Made by a program: the position numbers and the translations under genes | Notes under the pieces: generated by a model | Databases searched by the model: none | What the model saw: the letters and a program-made list of their open reading frames with translations, nothing else | Told to the model about the DNA's origin: nothing | In this document: one piece after another, positions 62,987 to 63,265 of the stretch | Numbering within the stretch: position 1 is the first letter of the stretch | How the letters are laid out: every line of letters starts with the position of its first letter | Assembly (NCBI GenBank): GCA_016716885.1 | Contig: JADJUV010000047.1 | Coordinates: 1 to 63,265 of the forward strand | Reading direction: 5' to 3' | Source of the DNA: Candidatus Trichofilum aggregatum | GTDB lineage: Bacteria > Chloroflexota > Anaerolineae > Promineifilales > Promineifilaceae | DNA length: 63,265 bases

Positions 62987-63081
62987 TCGACATTGGCGTT
63001 TTTTGTGCTGACCTCTGGAGAGCTAAGAGACTGAGAGATTAAGAGATTTCCAGAGGTCGTCCAAATTTTCGCCAGAGTTGA
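62987..63081. repeat. TCGACAT hairpin element, copy 2
   Basis: 95 bp from TCGACATTGGCG to CGCCAGAGTTGA, inverse orientation relative to 30442-30535, with the core CTAAGAGACTGAGAGATTAA between CCTCTGGAG and CCAGAGG. Confidence 0.7.
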
Positions 63082-63265
63082 GTAGGATAGAGAAGTCAGG
63101 CCCTACCAGTGCAAACGGGGAAAAGTGGCCAGAGTCGAGACTTTAGTCGGATGGTTTGACCGGTAAAGCCTCGACTCCTAATGTACACCGGCTGATCCGG
63201 TAGAACGCTATTTTATTGTCTTTTCGTCACTGGAATCCATATTTCACTTCTATAGGTCGGTGAAC

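Overview
The window looks like chromosome from a Chloroflexota bacterium (Anaerolineae or Ardenticatenia type); this is inference from gene content and no marker gene is present. Supporting signs: large BTAD/AAA/TPR and MalT-like regulators, secreted proteins with Thr/Pro stalks or a YLPLL-type tail, PQQ/kelch lipoproteins, UPF0182, DUF3307, a tungsten-type aldehyde oxidoreductase cluster, and a GAAC-N4-GTTC (Gram-positive type) LexA-like box. The most striking property is about 97 copies (counted by eye) of the palindrome GCGGCCGC, usually inside CGCGGCCGCG, in genes and gaps alike. Only about two would be expected from base composition. It behaves like a HIP1-type highly iterated palindrome.

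Layout. 1-6.8 kb: broken MalT-like regulator, broken MFS transporter, a repeat-bounded non-coding block, M20 peptidase, secreted protein, methyltransferase, KptA. 6.9-10.7 kb: a motif-free accessory island with a P22 antirepressor-like gene, iteron-like repeats, two perfect 20-bp palindromes (candidate parS) and an RHH-parA-parB operon. 11.2-14.7 kb: a gene graveyard (RecA-like remnant behind a LexA-like box, iron-ADH fragment, S9 peptidase fragment) ending in an ISL3-family insertion sequence. 14.9-22.4 kb: a giant BTAD-hydrolase-AAA-TPR regulator, remnants, GNAT, BBE-type oxidase. 22.4-36.9 kb: CRP/FNR regulator, DUF3307, ilvE with a leader-peptide attenuator, UPF0182, STAS-like pair, phosphatase-like protein, NmrA-DUF427 read-through fusion, membrane MutS homologue, Uma2, YdjM-like, BtrH-like. 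37.3-39.4 kb: two-component pair. 39.8-46.3 kb: secreted proteins, a repeat-rich AT-rich gap, Tat-exported dioxygenase-like protein. 46.3-49.6 kb: pyrC-pyrB-pyrF. 49.9-55.2 kb: single-domain response regulator, then radical SAM maturase, MoaD-like and DUF1952-like genes with a convergent AOR gene. 55.5-60 kb: two lipoproteins with the same two propeller types in opposite order. 60.4-62.8 kb: two MDR oxidoreductases and a small protein.

Functional units: pyrimidine synthesis (pyrCBF), branched-chain amino acid synthesis under likely attenuation (ilvE), a tungsten oxidoreductase with its maturation genes, a partition cassette with adjacent candidate centromere sites, and an OmpR-type two-component system.

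Caveat: at least fifteen genes carry +/-1 frameshifts, most at short homopolymers, and one 100-bp block is almost pure G/C runs. Many apparent pseudogenes may therefore be consensus errors. Genes called here as frameshifted are given over their reconstructed extent. No tRNA, rRNA or CRISPR array was recognised.
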